Assembly (NCBI GenBank): GCA_965279705.1
Contig: OZ257257.1
Location: 1,240,001 to 1,304,000, forward strand
Direction: 5' to 3'
Origin: Stagnimonas sp965279705
GTDB taxonomy: Bacteria; Pseudomonadota; Gammaproteobacteria; Nevskiales; Nevskiaceae
DNA: 64,000 nucleotides
The translations under genes and the position numbers were made by a program. Position 1 is the stretch's first letter. Every line of letters begins with the position of its first letter. Shown here in pieces: positions 36,868 through 45,141 of this stretch. The notes under the pieces are model-generated. The model saw only the letters and a program-made list of their open reading frames with translations, ran no database searches and had not been told where the DNA came from.

Positions 36868-36965
36868 CGTTGACCACTGGCCGGAAAGTGATGCTCTTCC
36901 AGTGGGCTTTTTTCGTTATCCGCTGGACGGAAAATGATCCTCCTCCAGCGGGCTTTTTGTTGTCA
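36853..36965 (+). repeat. Three imperfect 46-bp tandem repeats with terminator/anti-terminator pairing
   Basis: Units start at 36853, 36899 and 36945 (the last truncated). Each begins CCAGYGGGCTTTTT. CCACTGG (36874-36880) pairs with CCAGTGG (36899-36905), and CCGCTGG (36920-36926) pairs with CCAGCGG (36945-36951), both with an 18-base loop and followed by GC plus T5-T6. The A-to-G change in one arm is compensated in the other. Arms within one unit can also pair, which would exclude the terminator forms. Confidence 0.75.
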
Positions 36966-36979
36966 CCGGAGAGCAAGCC

Positions 36980-38200
36980 ATGACTGTCAGCCGCCAGACC
37001 TTCAACGAAGTGATGGTCCCCAACTACCAGCCCGCCGAGATCATCCCGGTGCGCGGTGAGGCTTCGCGCATCTGGGACCAGCAGGGCAAGGAGTACATCG
37101 ACTTGGCCGGCGGCATCGCCGTCACCGTGCTCGGCCACGCCAACCCGATCATGGTCAATGCGCTCACCGAACAGGCTGGCAAGCTCTGGCATCTCTCCAA
37201 CGTAATGACCAACGAGCCGGCGCTGAAGCTCGCCCAGGCCATCACCGACGCGACCTTTGCCGAGCGGGTTTTCTTCTGCAATTCGGGCGCTGAGGCCAAC
37301 GAGGCCGCCTTCAAGCTCGCGCGCCGCCATGGCAATCTCATTGGCCCGCACAAGAACAAGATCATCTCGTTCTTCAACGCGTTTCACGGCCGCACGCTGT
37401 TCACCGTGAGCGTGGGCGGGCAGGCCAAATACACCCAGGGCTTCGAGCCCATTCCCGGCGGCATTCGCCACCTGCCATTCAACGATGTGCAGGCGCTCGA
37501 AGCCGCGATGAGCGACGAGGTCTGCGCCATCGTGCTCGAACCGATCCAGGGCGAGGGCGGCATATTGCCCGCCACCCAGGCCTTCATCGAGGCCGCGCGC
37601 TGCCTTGCCACCAAATACAACGCGCTACTGGTATTCGACGAAGTGCAGTCCGGCAACGGTCGTAGCGGGCATCTGTACGCCTACCAGCATTACAACGTGG
37701 TGCCGGACGTGCTCACCACTGCCAAGGGGCTGGGCGGAGGCATTCCCATCGGCGCGATGCTGACCACCGCCAAACACGCCGAGACGCTCGCGTTCGGCAC
37801 CCATGGCAGCACCTACGGCGGCAATCCGCTCGCCTGCGCGGTGGCGCATGCGGTGTTCGAGGCCATCAACACGCCGGAGATGATGGCCAACGTCAAGGCG
37901 CGCACTGCGCAGTTGCACGAGGGCCTCACGGCCATCGGCAGCCGCTACGGCGTGTTCGACAAGGTGCGTGGCTTAGGGCTTCTGGTCGGCGCGCCGATGA
38001 GCGCGGCATGGAAGGGCAAGGCCAAGGAGTTCGTCAACGCCGGCCTCAAGCATGGCGTCTGGACGCTGGTCGCCGGCCCCGACGTGCTGCGCATGGCCCC
38101 GGCACTCAACATTACCGAGGCGGAAGTGGCCGAGGGTTTGAAGAGGCTTGAGGCGGCTTGCGCGGAGATGACGGCGGTGGCGAAGGCCAAGGCTGCTTGA
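36980..38200 (+). CDS. astC: Succinylornithine/acetylornithine aminotransferase
   Basis: 406 residues, class III PLP aminotransferase. Features: NSGAEANEAAFKLAR, Asp220 in LLVFDEVQSGNGRSG, and PLP Lys249 in TTAKGLGGG. The N-terminus VSRQTFNEVMVPNYQPAEIIPVRGE is that of AstC/AruC/ArgD. It exchanges the amino group of N2-succinylornithine (arginine breakdown) or N2-acetylornithine (arginine synthesis) with 2-oxoglutarate/glutamate; the nearby astB favours the catabolic role, but both are possible. The ATG at 36980 has GGAGAGCAAGCC before it. The upstream terminator array suggests attenuated or regulated transcription. Confidence 0.93.
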   Translation: MTVSRQTFNEVMVPNYQPAEIIPVRGEASRIWDQQGKEYIDLAGGIAVTVLGHANPIMVNALTEQAGKLWHLSNVMTNEPALKLAQAITDATFAERVFFCNSGAEANEAAFKLARRHGNLIGPHKNKIISFFNAFHGRTLFTVSVGGQAKYTQGFEPIPGGIRHLPFNDVQALEAAMSDEVCAIVLEPIQGEGGILPATQAFIEAARCLATKYNALLVFDEVQSGNGRSGHLYAYQHYNVVPDVLTTAKGLGGGIPIGAMLTTAKHAETLAFGTHGSTYGGNPLACAVAHAVFEAINTPEMMANVKARTAQLHEGLTAIGSRYGVFDKVRGLGLLVGAPMSAAWKGKAKEFVNAGLKHGVWTLVAGPDVLRMAPALNITEAEVAEGLKRLEAACAEMTAVAKAKAA

Positions 38201-38222
38201 TCTTCCTTAAAGTAATAGACGC

Positions 38223-38411
38223 ATGAGTAAAAGCATCCATACGACTGTGGCGAGCACACGCCGGGAGAACAGTCGGGCCGAGCTGGATGAGCCAGGCAAT
38301 GCAGATGTGGCTAACCTCGCTAAAAAGATTCGCTACAAAAAAGTGGAACGGCGTAAACGACAGGCCGGAAACGGAGCGACAAGTAGTGTGCCGCCGACTA
38401 AATCTGACTAA
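38223..38411 (+). CDS. Possible small basic protein
   Basis: 62 codons from ATG at 38223 (MSKSIHTTVASTRRENSRAE). The C-terminal half is very basic (KKIRYKKVERRKRQ). No Shine-Dalgarno is apparent, base composition is AT-richer than neighbours, and no family is recognised. It may be real or chance. Confidence 0.3.
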   Translation: MSKSIHTTVASTRRENSRAELDEPGNADVANLAKKIRYKKVERRKRQAGNGATSSVPPTKSD

Positions 38412-38456
38412 AACTTAACTTGCTTGCAGCAGCCTGCGCAGGTCGGATTAGTGACG

Positions 38457-38512
38457 TAGCCCGGATGAAATCCGGGATTGCGCTGCAACTGCCACGGATT
38501 TAATCCGGGCTA
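38457..38512. repeat. REP-like extragenic palindrome
   Basis: TAGCCCGGAT (38457-38466) and ATCCGGGCTA (38503-38512) are perfect inverted arms. CCCGGAT-GAA-ATCCGGG (38460-38476) forms a nested hairpin. This TAGCCCGGAT pattern is a common dispersed repeat in gammaproteobacteria. Confidence 0.7.
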
Positions 38513-38534
38513 ATGACTACTGCGTGCCCACCAA

Positions 38535-39335
38535 TCAACGCGGCAGCTCTACCAGCACCTTGCTGCCGCGGTGCTCCACCACGACGCCCACGGGCGTGAT
38601 CTCGACCACACGCGGGCCTTCCATCAGTGTGTCGGTTTCGCGGTATTTCTTGCCGTTGACGAGCACGAAGCGCCGAAGGGGGTTTTCGTCGTAGACGTGG
38701 ATGTCCACCACCAGCTTGGGGAACTCGCTACGGAAGGCGGGCGGCATTTCCTTGAGCGGGCGCACGGCGGCGTTGTCCTGCGGCGGCGGTGCGCTGGCCG
38801 CAACGGCAGGCGCGGGTGCCGGGGTGGGCGTCACGGTGGGCTGGGTCGGCGCAGGTGCGGCTTCGGCAACCACGGGTGGCGTTGGCGGCTCGTACTGCGG
38901 CGGCTTGCTGGGGGAGGGCTGGGGCGCGTCGCCATCCAGCTCGTCCATGGTCATGGCCTGCGCGGCACCGGTGTCGGTGCTGGCCACGGGTTCTTCCGGC
39001 ACATCGGCCACGGGCGCCTCCAGCCGTTCGGGGTCGATGCGCATGGCGGGCGCTGGGGTGCTTTCTTCAGCGCGTTGCTCGGTGGCTGGGGCGGCCGTGC
39101 TGGTGGCGACTGCGGCCGGAGCCGCTTCGCCAGCAGGCCAGAACCAATAGACCAATCCAGCCAGCGCAAACAGCACCGCGAACAGGATGGCAGCGACCAG
39201 CAAGACATCCTGCTGCGGGTCGCGACGCCTGGGGGCTGCGGCCGTGCGGCGTATCAGCATTTCGTCCAGCACCGGTGCCTGCCCGGCGTGGCGGTCCTGC
39301 TCGGCTTTTTTCAGTGCATCGAGGATAAGGCTCAT
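38535..39335 (-). CDS. gspB: General secretion pathway protein B (GspB/ExeB-like)
   Basis: 266 residues. Cytoplasmic start MSLILDALKKAEQDRH, one membrane helix (VLLVAAILFAVLFALAGLVY), a long Ala/Pro-rich periplasmic linker, and a C-terminal GspB domain (PKLVVDIHVYDENPLRRFVL, then GPRVVEITPVGVVVEHRGS). With the GspA ATPase it helps place the type II secretin through the peptidoglycan. ATG at 39335 overlaps the gspA stop by 4 bases. Confidence 0.93.
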   Translation of the reverse strand: MSLILDALKKAEQDRHAGQAPVLDEMLIRRTAAAPRRRDPQQDVLLVAAILFAVLFALAGLVYWFWPAGEAAPAAVATSTAAPATEQRAEESTPAPAMRIDPERLEAPVADVPEEPVASTDTGAAQAMTMDELDGDAPQPSPSKPPQYEPPTPPVVAEAAPAPTQPTVTPTPAPAPAVAASAPPPQDNAAVRPLKEMPPAFRSEFPKLVVDIHVYDENPLRRFVLVNGKKYRETDTLMEGPRVVEITPVGVVVEHRGSKVLVELPR

Positions 39336-41089
39336 GGCGTCGCCTTCTCGCGCACGGACAACACCGGCCCAGGCTGGCTGGCGAGCGCGATCAGCGTGCG
39401 CGGCCCGGCAACGCCATCGGGTCGTGCGCCGATCTGCGATTGCAGGCGCTGCACGTTCTTGCGCAAGGCTTCATCCCAGGTCTCGTCACCAGTGATGACG
39501 TTGGCATCGCCCAGCCGCACTGCCAAGCGCTGCCGCAGCCACAGAATCGGCTCGCCGCGAATGTCCGGGCCAATCAGCGTTTCGTCGGTTTCGCGCCGCC
39601 AGAGCAGCAGGTATTCGCCGGTCCACAGCGGGTCGAGCGTGGCCACCGGCACGCGCACGTTGCCGCGGGTGCCGAGCAGCGTCGCCTGCTCGTTGCCGAG
39701 TTCGCGCAGCAGCACGTAATGCAGGCTGCCGCCTTCCGAAATCGTCAGCACGGCGGGGCTGTTCATGGCGACCAGATCGTTCCATTCGGCGCTGCCTTTC
39801 AGGCACTCCAGCCGGGACATGCGCAGCGAGTTGCAGGCGCGCTCGCCGCGTTGCAGCTTGAAGCCCGGCTGCCAGAGTTGCGCCAGCCGCTGCACCAGGC
39901 TGTTGAGCGGCGCGTAGGCATCGGCGATGGCCGAGGGCGGCGCGGCTTGCGGCATGCTGGTGCTCTGCACGGGCACCGGCTCTGGCGATGCGCTGCGGGG
40001 TTCGACGACATCGGCAACAGGCGCCGCCGCCGTGCTGGAGGACTCAGCCGATGCAGGTGTGGATGCTGGTTCGCTGAGCGTGCTGGCGGGTTCAGCCCTA
40101 GCGGGCGCGCTGCGCCATTCGCGCATCAGCAGCGTGGCGGCCAGCACCAGCCCGGCCAGCACCAGCGCCCCTTCGGCCCAGCGCAGCCAGCCGCCGGGCA
40201 GGGCGAGGCGAGGCAGCTTGAAGGCTGGCGTTACCCGTGCAGCGCTCGTCGGTGGGCGAATGCCGGCAATCAGCGAGGCGGGCGTGCCGAATACCTCCGC
40301 TGCTGCCTGACTCACCATCTCCGGCGTCACCTGCCGCACGCTCTGCGAATAGGCGCCGAGCAGGGCGCGGTCGCAGAGGATGTTGACGAGGCGCGGGATG
40401 CCGCCCGCATGCTTGTGGATGAGCTTGATCGCCGCCGGGCTGAACAGATCCCGTGCACCACCGGCTACCTGCAGACGATGCGCGATGTATTCCACCGTCT
40501 CGTCGCCGGAGAGCGGCGTGAGGTGATAGCGCGCGGTGATACGTTGCGCCAACTGACGCAGGTCCTGCCGCGCCAGCAGCTCGGCCAGTTCCGGCTGGCC
40601 GATGAGCATGATGCGCAGCAGCTTCTCTTTGTCGGTTTCGAGATTGGTGAGCAGGCGCACCTGCTCCAGCACATCAGGGGCCAGCTGCTGCGCCTCGTCG
40701 ATGATGAGCACGGTGCGACGGCCTGCGGTGTGGCGCTCGATGAGATAGGCATTGAGCGCATCCACCAGCGTCTTGAGCGAAGGATTGGCCTTGTCGTAGC
40801 CGATGCCCAGCTCGTCGCAGAGGCTCTGCACGAACTCGCGCTCGCTTTGCCTCGGGTTGTGGATCATCGCCACATCCACATTGTCGAGCCGCTGCGCGAG
40901 CAAGGTGCGGATGATCGTGGTCTTGCCGGTGCCCACCTCGCCCGTGAGCTGTACGAAGCCGCCGTACTTGCCGGTGCCGTAGAGCAGGTGGCCGAGCGCC
41001 TCCTGATGGCGCGGGCTCATGTAGAGATAGGCGGGGTCGGGCGCGATGCTGAAGGGCATCTCCCGCAGGTTGAAGAATTGGGTGTACAT
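39332..41089 (-). CDS. gspA: General secretion pathway ATPase A (GspA/ExeA-like)
   Basis: 585 residues. N-terminal AAA ATPase: MYTQFFNLREMPFSIAPDPA, Walker A LTGEVGTGKTTIIRTL, Walker B TVLIDEAQQL. Then come one membrane helix (about residues 275-295), a Pro/Ser-rich periplasmic linker, and a C-terminal part with a peptidoglycan-binding segment (ALRKNVQRLQSQIGARPDGV, then GPRTLIALASQ). ExeA-type proteins use ATP and peptidoglycan binding to allow secretin assembly. The rest of the type II secretion genes are not in this window. Confidence 0.93.
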   Translation of the reverse strand: MYTQFFNLREMPFSIAPDPAYLYMSPRHQEALGHLLYGTGKYGGFVQLTGEVGTGKTTIIRTLLAQRLDNVDVAMIHNPRQSEREFVQSLCDELGIGYDKANPSLKTLVDALNAYLIERHTAGRRTVLIIDEAQQLAPDVLEQVRLLTNLETDKEKLLRIMLIGQPELAELLARQDLRQLAQRITARYHLTPLSGDETVEYIAHRLQVAGGARDLFSPAAIKLIHKHAGGIPRLVNILCDRALLGAYSQSVRQVTPEMVSQAAAEVFGTPASLIAGIRPPTSAARVTPAFKLPRLALPGGWLRWAEGALVLAGLVLAATLLMREWRSAPARAEPASTLSEPASTPASAESSSTAAAPVADVVEPRSASPEPVPVQSTSMPQAAPPSAIADAYAPLNSLVQRLAQLWQPGFKLQRGERACNSLRMSRLECLKGSAEWNDLVAMNSPAVLTISEGGSLHYVLLRELGNEQATLLGTRGNVRVPVATLDPLWTGEYLLLWRRETDETLIGPDIRGEPILWLRQRLAVRLGDANVITGDETWDEALRKNVQRLQSQIGARPDGVAGPRTLIALASQPGPVLSVREKATP

Positions 41090-41099
41090 GCGGCTGATT

Positions 41100-41555
41100 C
41101 TACGCAGGCAGCCGCATTTTCACGTGCAGGATGCCGTCTTCCAGCTCCGGCTCGGTTTCGGTGACGAAGCCGAAGCTCGAATAGAAGCGCTCCAGATGGT
41201 GCTGCGCCCAGATCAGATTCGGCAGGCCGGGGTAGTGCTGGCGCGCGCCGCGCACGCTCTCGGCCATCAGCCGGCGGCCGGCGCCGGTCGAGCGCACGCT
41301 GCTGCTGACCACTACGCGGCCAATCGAAGGCTCGGTATATTTCTCGCCCGGCGGCAGCAGGCGCGTGTAGCCGATCAGTGCGCCCGAGGCGTCGTGCATC
41401 AACAGGTGCAGCGCGTTCTGGTCATGGTCGTCAAGATCGAGAAACACGCAGTTCTGTTCGACCACGAAGATCTCGCTGCGCAGCTTGAGCAGCGCATACA
41501 GCTCGGTGTTGCTGAGTTCGTCGAAGCGCCGCCAGGTGAAGGTTTCGATAGCCAT
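41100..41555 (-). CDS. elaA: GNAT-family acetyltransferase, ElaA type
   Basis: 151 residues. ElaA signature: TWRRFDELSNTELYALLKLR, SEIFVVEQNCVFLDLDDHDQ and the acetyl-CoA loop RVVVSSSVRSTGAGRRLMAE. Substrate is unknown. The gene starts 3 bases after the astB stop, so the two are co-transcribed. It is not the arginine succinyltransferase AstA, which is a larger, different protein. Confidence 0.92.
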   Translation of the reverse strand: MAIETFTWRRFDELSNTELYALLKLRSEIFVVEQNCVFLDLDDHDQNALHLLMHDASGALIGYTRLLPPGEKYTEPSIGRVVVSSSVRSTGAGRRLMAESVRGARQHYPGLPNLIWAQHHLERFYSSFGFVTETEPELEDGILHVKMRLPA

Positions 41556-41558
41556 GAT

Positions 41559-42935
41559 TCAGCGTTGAAAGTCGTAGATGGAACCCAAGCCCAGGAGCTG
41601 GGTGAGGCGGTCGAGCGCGGTGCGGGTTTCGTCGAGCAGGGTCGGGTCGGCGAGATCGGCAAACACCAGCCGGTCGCGGTAGTGCGCTTTCACCCAGGCT
41701 TCGAGCACATCGGCTTTGTCCGCAGTGATCCAGCTCTGCGCATTCACTGCCGCGCGCTCGGCTGGGTTGAGCACCACACGTAGGCGCAGGCACGCCGGGC
41801 CGCCGCCGTTGTGCATGCTTTGTCTCAGGTCGAACACCTTCACATCATTGATCGGGTTGTCGCGCGCGGCGACGAGGCGCTGAATGCAGGCCCAGACTTT
41901 TTTGTTCTCGGCGCACTCCTGCGCCACGATCAGCGTGTGGCCGTCAGTGCCCGGCACGCAGACCAGCTGTGAGTTGAAGAGATAGCTCGACACGGCATCG
42001 GTGACGCTTACATCCGCCTCGGCCACCTCGACGAAGCGCACGCCCGGCAAGGCCGCCAGCAAGTCGCGTTGGAGTGCTGCCGCATCGACGAAGGCCTGCT
42101 GATGAAAGAACAGCAGCTCGCGGTTACCCACCGCGATCACATCGTTGTGAAACACGCCGGCGTCGATGACATCGGGTGCCTGCTGGTGGTGCACAGTCCG
42201 CGCCGCCATCAGCTGGTGCAAGCGCGCCACCGCCTCGCAGGCGGCGCGCGTCTGGCGGGCTGGATACTTCGCGGGCTTCGGCTCGGCATCGCTGCCTTGG
42301 CCGTAGACGAACAACTCCACGCCCGACGCGCCGTAGTCCAGGCACAGCCGCGTGTGATTGGCCGCGCCCTCGTCGCCCATCGCGGGCGTGGCGGGCAGCG
42401 GTGCGTGATGCGCGAAGTGTTTGGGGTTGGCGAAGGTCGCGGCCAGCACGCGCGCGGTCGTTGCGGGTTCCAGCGAGCGATGCAGATGGCTGGCGAGATT
42501 GGCGGGCGTGAAGTGCAGCTTGCCGTCGGCGCAATCGGCACTGGGCGACACGGTTGCCGCATTGGCCGTCCACATGCTGCTGGCACTGCTGACGGCGGCG
42601 AGCAGGCCGGGGGCTTCACGCGCGGCCTTGGCCAGCACTTCGGAATCCTTGCCGCTGAAGCCGAGCGCCTTCAGCGTCGGGATGTGCGGCCGCTCCTGCG
42701 GCGGCAGCACGCCTTGGGCCATACCGAGGGCAGCCAGCGCGCGCATCTTGCCGAGGCCTTGCAGCGCCGCTTCACGCGGGTTGCTGGGTTTGTCCGCATT
42801 CTTCGCCGACGCGACATTGCCGTGCGCGAGGCCGGCGTAATTGTGGGTGGGGCCGACTAGGCCGTCGAAGTTGGCTTCGATCGCAGTGAGGCGATCGGCT
42901 TCGACGGCGGTACTGCTGTTGGCAGAGTGGGTCAT
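41559..42935 (-). CDS. astB: N-succinylarginine dihydrolase
   Basis: 458 residues. It converts N2-succinylarginine to N2-succinylornithine, releasing two ammonia and CO2, the second step of the arginine succinyltransferase pathway. Strong family signatures: EANFDGLVGPTHNYAGLAHG at the N-terminus and DLRQSMHNGGGPACLRLRVV near the C-terminus with the catalytic Cys. Normal length. astA, astD and astE are not in the window and astC lies 3.4 kb away on the other strand, so the usual ast operon is broken up here. Confidence 0.96.
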   Translation of the reverse strand: MTHSANSSTAVEADRLTAIEANFDGLVGPTHNYAGLAHGNVASAKNADKPSNPREAALQGLGKMRALAALGMAQGVLPPQERPHIPTLKALGFSGKDSEVLAKAAREAPGLLAAVSSASSMWTANAATVSPSADCADGKLHFTPANLASHLHRSLEPATTARVLAATFANPKHFAHHAPLPATPAMGDEGAANHTRLCLDYGASGVELFVYGQGSDAEPKPAKYPARQTRAACEAVARLHQLMAARTVHHQQAPDVIDAGVFHNDVIAVGNRELLFFHQQAFVDAAALQRDLLAALPGVRFVEVAEADVSVTDAVSSYLFNSQLVCVPGTDGHTLIVAQECAENKKVWACIQRLVAARDNPINDVKVFDLRQSMHNGGGPACLRLRVVLNPAERAAVNAQSWITADKADVLEAWVKAHYRDRLVFADLADPTLLDETRTALDRLTQLLGLGSIYDFQR

Positions 42936-42971
42936 TGGCGCATTATCGCCTCGACAGTGATGGCAAACACC

Positions 42972-44360
42972 TCAGTTCTGCCCATCCGTGATGGCACGCC
43001 GCAACGGCCAGCGAACCGTCAAGCTGGTGCCGGTAGGCAGCACCTCGGCGATGCAGATACTGCCACCTGCGGTTTCGGCAATGCGGCGGACGATGAACAA
43101 GCCCAGGCCACTGCCCATGTTGTCCGATTGCAGACGGGTGAAACGCTGCATCACCCGTTCGCGTTCCCAGACGGGTATGCCGGGTCCTTCATCGCTCACC
43201 GTCAGGATCAGCTCATCCCCGACTTCGCAGGCGTGCAGACGCACCTTGCCACCTCGTGGCGTGTAGCGCAGGGCATTATCGAGCAGGTTGCGCAGCACCA
43301 CATAAACCGCATGCGGTGAGCTGCGGATCGTGTTGGGACTGACCTCGAGAATGATTTGCTGCGCGTTCTGGCGAACCGTATTCTCGAACTCGCCGACGGT
43401 CTCTTCAACAATTCGTTTGAGTGAAAAATCCTTCTGATCCTGATCTGCTGCACGCTCGGGATCGAGTCGCGCCAAGGTCAGCAGCTGGTCAACCAGACGC
43501 GCGGTACGATCGACACCCGAGATCAGTCGGCCCAGGGCGTGGCGTGTCGCCGCATCATCGGGCGCACGTTCGATCAGCTGTGCTTGCAGGCGGATGGCGG
43601 TCAGTGGCGTGCGCAGCTCGTGGGCTACGTCCTCGGCAAACTGGCGCTCGTTGCGCAGCGCGTTCGCCAACCTCACCAGCATGGTGTTGAAGGCACCAAC
43701 TAGCGCTTGCAGTTCTTGTGGAAAGCTGGCCTGTGGAATGCTGTTGAAATCATCTTCGCGGCGTTGCGCCAGCAACTCGGCTGCCTCGCTCGCGGGCTGT
43801 AAACCCCTGTTCAGTGCGGCCCACATCAGCAGGGCCAACAGCGGTAGCACCAGCAACATGGGCAGCAGCAGCGACAAGCTCAAGCTGGCCAGCACGCTCT
43901 GCCGCTGCTGCTGGGGCTCGGCAAACAGCAGGTGCAGCTTGTGTGCGGGATTCCAGACGCTGTAGAGCCGCCAGGCGTCATCGGCGTAGCGGATATTCGA
44001 GTAGCCCTCATCGTCGCCGGCAATGGCTGTTTCCGGCCCACCTTCAGACCGCAGTAAAAGCTGGCCCCGATCACTCCAGATTTGATACAGAAAGCCGCTG
44101 TGCGGCAGCTCGTCGGATGCAGAAACGCCAGCCAGACTGCTGCCCGCCGTCTCTGCGTATTCGTGCTCTGCAAAACCCATCAACAGGCTGGCCGCACGCC
44201 GCAGACTGTCGTCCAGTTCCTGACTCGTGGAGAGGTATGCGGACAGCAGCGCAAACGCCGATGCGGCAGCCCAAAGCAGGCTGACGACGATCAGCAGACG
44301 AAGCAGCAGTCGCCGTCTGAGCGACCAGCTCGCGACAGGTATTGGATCAGCGGATGACAT
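42972..44360 (-). CDS. Sensor histidine kinase, QseC/PmrB type
   Basis: 462 residues. Two membrane helices (LLLRLLIVVSLLWAAASAFA; about residues 155-180) flank a periplasmic sensor domain. A linker, a HisKA domain with EDVAHELRTPLTAIRLQ, and a HATPase with VSDEGPGIP and GSGLGLFIVRRIAE follow. It probably phosphorylates the response regulator whose gene overlaps it by 14 bases. I use the ATG at 44360; a start eight codons earlier is possible. The sensory ligand is not deducible. Confidence 0.92.
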   Translation of the reverse strand: MSSADPIPVASWSLRRRLLLRLLIVVSLLWAAASAFALLSAYLSTSQELDDSLRRAASLLMGFAEHEYAETAGSSLAGVSASDELPHSGFLYQIWSDRGQLLLRSEGGPETAIAGDDEGYSNIRYADDAWRLYSVWNPAHKLHLLFAEPQQQRQSVLASLSLSLLLPMLLVLPLLALLMWAALNRGLQPASEAAELLAQRREDDFNSIPQASFPQELQALVGAFNTMLVRLANALRNERQFAEDVAHELRTPLTAIRLQAQLIERAPDDAATRHALGRLISGVDRTARLVDQLLTLARLDPERAADQDQKDFSLKRIVEETVGEFENTVRQNAQQIILEVSPNTIRSSPHAVYVVLRNLLDNALRYTPRGGKVRLHACEVGDELILTVSDEGPGIPVWERERVMQRFTRLQSDNMGSGLGLFIVRRIAETAGGSICIAEVLPTGTSLTVRWPLRRAITDGQN

Positions 44361-45000
44361 AGCCGACGCCCCGGACCGTTTCAATCAAGGTGCTGCCCAG
44401 CTTGCGACGCAGACGGTGGATGTAGACCTCGACCGCATTGCTCTCCAGTTCTTCGCCCCAGCCGTACAAGGCTTCTTCGAGGCGCTCACGGGTTTGTACC
44501 CGACCCCGATTCTCGGCAAGGGTGAGCAGCACCCCGTACTCGCGGCCAGAGAGCGTGATGTCCTGCCCCTTCAGCTTTGCCTGGCGGCCGACCGGGTCGA
44601 GATGAAGCGTGTCGATATCGATACCCGGCGTACTGCGCCCCGTTCTGCGGCGTGCTGCTACGCGCAGGCGGGCGGTGAGTTCGTCGAGATCGAACGGCTT
44701 GATCAGGTAATCGTCGGCGCCGAGATCGAGTGCACGCACGCGGTCGGTGATGCGGTCACGTGCCGACAACACCAGAATCGGCAGGCTGCGATGACTGTCG
44801 CGCAGCTCGGCAATCAGCCCCATACCATCGCCATCGGGCAGACCTAAGTCCAGCAACAGGCTGTCGTATTCGCAGGCTCTGAGCGCGGTGCGACCATCCT
44901 CGATATTCTGCACCCAGTCCACCACATAGCTCGCCAGATGCAGGCCGGTGCGCACGGCTTCGGCCAGCATTTGATCGTCTTCAATCAGCAGCAGACGCAT
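44347..45000 (-). CDS. OmpR-family response regulator, QseB/PmrA type
   Basis: 217 residues. Receiver domain with acidic pocket ED (residues 7-9) and phosphoacceptor Asp51 in LLLDLGLPDGDG, Lys in LIKPFDLDELTAR, then a winged-helix DNA-binding domain (LSGREYGVLLTLAENRGRV, VYIHRLRRKL). It forms an operon with the following kinase gene. A tandem PmrA/QseB-like box (45080-45096) in the divergent intergenic region is a probable binding site, serving the cytochrome operon and perhaps its own promoter. Confidence 0.94.
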   Translation of the reverse strand: MRLLLIEDDQMLAEAVRTGLHLASYVVDWVQNIEDGRTALRACEYDSLLLDLGLPDGDGMGLIAELRDSHRSLPILVLSARDRITDRVRALDLGADDYLIKPFDLDELTARLRVAARRRTGRSTPGIDIDTLHLDPVGRQAKLKGQDITLSGREYGVLLTLAENRGRVQTRERLEEALYGWGEELESNAVEVYIHRLRRKLGSTLIETVRGVGYVIR

Positions 45001-45079
45001 TGCGGTCGGGGGCGATGGGCGAGTCTCATGGTAGCCGTCTGCGGGCTCGACTGGGGCTGTGAGGCACGGCGCCCGCCCG

Positions 45080-45096
45080 CTTAAGAGCCTTGTAAG
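45080..45096 (+). promoter_or_regulatory. PmrA/QseB-type direct-repeat operator
   Basis: CTTAAG (45080-45085), 5 bases, TGTAAG (45091-45096). It fits the YTTAAK-N5-YTTAAK pattern known for PmrA/QseB-like regulators with one mismatch. It lies between the divergent regulator and cytochrome b561 genes, about 10 bases before a weak -10 (TAGGGT, 45107-45112). Confidence 0.55.
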
Positions 45097-45141
45097 AAAG
45101 CGACTCTAGGGTGTGTACACGACTCATGCCCCTGTGCCGCC

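Larger units (their letters stand above)
36673..36979. other. 307-base non-coding region with nested inverted repeats and tandem terminators
   Basis: No convincing gene. The first half holds CCTGCCGAAGA (36715-36725) and its exact inverse TCTTCGGCAGG (36791-36801), with CGCCGA/TCGGCG (36742-36747/36764-36769) nested inside. The second half is a tandem array of terminator-like repeats described separately. The layout would suit a small structured RNA followed by a leader for astC. Confidence 0.6.
38201..38534. other. 334-base interval between astC and gspB
   Basis: Contains only the doubtful 62-codon reading frame at 38223-38411 and a REP-like inverted repeat at 38457-38512. No promoter or terminator with a T-tract was recognised. 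Confidence 0.5.

Noticed and set aside
36853..36965. Possible CRISPR array
   Set aside because: The three units are contiguous 46-bp tandem repeats with no unique spacers, and T-runs and hairpin arms point to terminators.
36888..36982. Possible leader peptide ending at the astC start (ATGA overlap)
   Set aside because: About 31 codons can be read from the ATG at 36888, but the Shine-Dalgarno spacing is poor, there is no run of arginine codons, and the repeat period (46) does not keep frame between units.
41100..41555. Acetyltransferase next to astB as arginine succinyltransferase AstA
   Set aside because: At 151 residues with ElaA motifs it is far too short and lacks AstA features.
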